From assembly GCA_965224605.1 (NCBI GenBank), contig CBDCZP010000008.1, positions 487,286 through 551,285 on the forward strand: 64,000 nucleotides of DNA, read 5' to 3'. The DNA comes from HyVt-477 sp965224605. Lineage in GTDB: Bacteria > Pseudomonadota > Gammaproteobacteria > Thiotrichales > Thiotrichaceae. Of the stretch, positions 63,475 through 64,000 are shown piece by piece; the first letter of the stretch is position 1, and each line of letters starts with the position of its first letter. Under the pieces are notes generated by a model. That model had not been told where the DNA came from and searched no databases. It saw only the letters and a list, made by a program, of their open reading frames with translations. Both the position numbers and the translations under genes were made by a program.

Positions 63475-64000
63475 TCAGATCGGCGACAACTGGAGGAGAT
63501 GAGCGAGGGCGATTTCTACCCCGCCAACCTGGGCCCGATCGAGATCGATCGCCTCGAGTTCTCCTTCGAGGGTCTGGCTCCCGGTGACCGCCCGTACCAT
63601 GTGACCGGTCAAGCCGAGCCGGTCGGCGAAGGCCGCGCGGATCGACTGCTGGCCACGCGTGCTGAGGAGGTCGTCCACGAGCTGGGACAGGGCGACCGCG
63701 AGGCGAAGGAGGATGTCTTCTCGTTTGTGCTCCCGGCCGGAGGCGAGGGCGAGGCTCGTCGCCAGCTCCGCGAGTTCCGGGGGAAAGCTCGTTCGGTTGA
63801 TGTTGACGCCGATCCCGATGTGGAACGTGTGGGGGGGCCGACCGGAGGTATCGATGAGCACGCCGGAGATTTTGCGGCCGTCGACCAGAACATCGTTGGG
63901 CCACTTGATCCGGGCTCGTGGGGCGTCGTCGCCCAGAGCTCGCACGATCGCGAGGGGGACGGCTGCGGCGAGGTGGGTGGGGTTGGCGATCTTCGATTCC
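63475..64000 (-). CDS. birA: Biotin-protein ligase BirA, partial
   Basis: The frame continues beyond the window edge. It contains IKWPNDVLVDGRKISGVLID, the biotinyl-AMP site of the BirA catalytic domain, then HIGIGVNINRTSFPPEL, and the C-terminal SH3-like domain (LTGHMVRAVTGSQTLEGELE). It attaches biotin to acyl-CoA carboxylase carrier proteins. No N-terminal repressor domain can be judged because the 5' part is outside the window. Confidence 0.93.
   Translation of the reverse strand, partial: ESKIANPTHLAAAVPLAIVRALGDDAPRARIKWPNDVLVDGRKISGVLIDTSGRPPHTFHIGIGVNINRTSFPPELAELATSLALASGREHKREDILLRLAVALSQLVDDLLSTRGQQSIRAAFADRLGLTGHMVRAVTGSQTLEGELEAIDLDRAQVGGVEIALAHLLQLSPI

Noticed and set aside
49420..64000. 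Horizontal transfer of a 14.6-kb planctomycete block
   Set aside because: No mobility gene or repeat lies at the joint and no return to the first genome is seen; a chimeric contig is simpler.

Overview
The window is two unrelated pieces of bacterial DNA joined near position 49,410-49,425. Positions 1 to about 49,415 have low GC and read as a gammaproteobacterium. The evidence is gene content and gene pairs: trpDC-lgt-thyA, hisC-tyrA, recG, comM, trxB-aat, ntrXY and an OmpA-ended giant surface protein. I cannot name the genus; the sulfur-oxidiser-type gammaproteobacteria (Thiotrichales and relatives) are a reasonable guess. From about 49,420 to 64,000 the DNA is high in GC and reads as a planctomycete: sulfatase, secreted proteins with signal peptides ending in LxAQ, PPC-type repeats, and a HEAT/von Willebrand protein. 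The change of composition and gene style falls inside a histidine kinase gene (ntrY), which loses its 5' end there. A chimeric metagenome contig is the simplest explanation.

Layout, left part. 1-2,641 (minus) is a MoxR ATPase / DUF58 / transglutaminase (TgpA-like) cluster, cut by the window edge. 2,999-4,030 is an M28-like peptidase with an altered active site. 4,415-17,896 is the dominant locus: a 3,258-residue repeat-rich secreted protein (propeller-like head, seven SdrD/SpaA-like repeats, nine CshA-type fibril repeats, a DUF11 domain, an OmpA-like end), followed by a 1,204-residue outer-membrane barrel protein. The mature start of the barrel protein looks like the missing last strand of an OmpA domain, so the two may dock. 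17,897-20,450 is a scarred stretch: inverted-repeat elements, a Cys-rich lipoprotein, a dead acyl-transferase/hydrolase gene, and a second copy of the last ~370 bp of the barrel gene. 20,448-46,168 is mostly ordinary housekeeping: oppA, trxB, aat, trpDC-lgt-thyA, higBA, recG, an entericidin, a YugP-type metallopeptidase, a rhomboid, a BrkB-type protein, comM, hisC-tyrA, an AmpG-like transporter, a glycerate kinase and tRNA-Lys. A 140-bp MITE with a TAAA target duplication sits at 32,429-32,568. 46,270-49,4xx is ntrX-ntrY.

Layout, right part. A secreted protein ends at the junction. Then come a fused serine hydrolase-sulfatase, two further secreted proteins (one with a secretin-type N domain only), an AraC regulator, a small VOC protein, a DNA-alkylation-repair protein, a PPC-repeat protein, a glycosyltransferase, a HEAT-VWA protein split by a frameshift in a run of seven T, a Fic-like protein without the catalytic motif, and a partial biotin ligase (BirA).

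The most interesting biology is the giant surface protein and its barrel partner. The most important caution is the junction: nothing right of ~49,420 should be used to interpret what lies left of it. All calls come from reading the sequence; no database search was possible.
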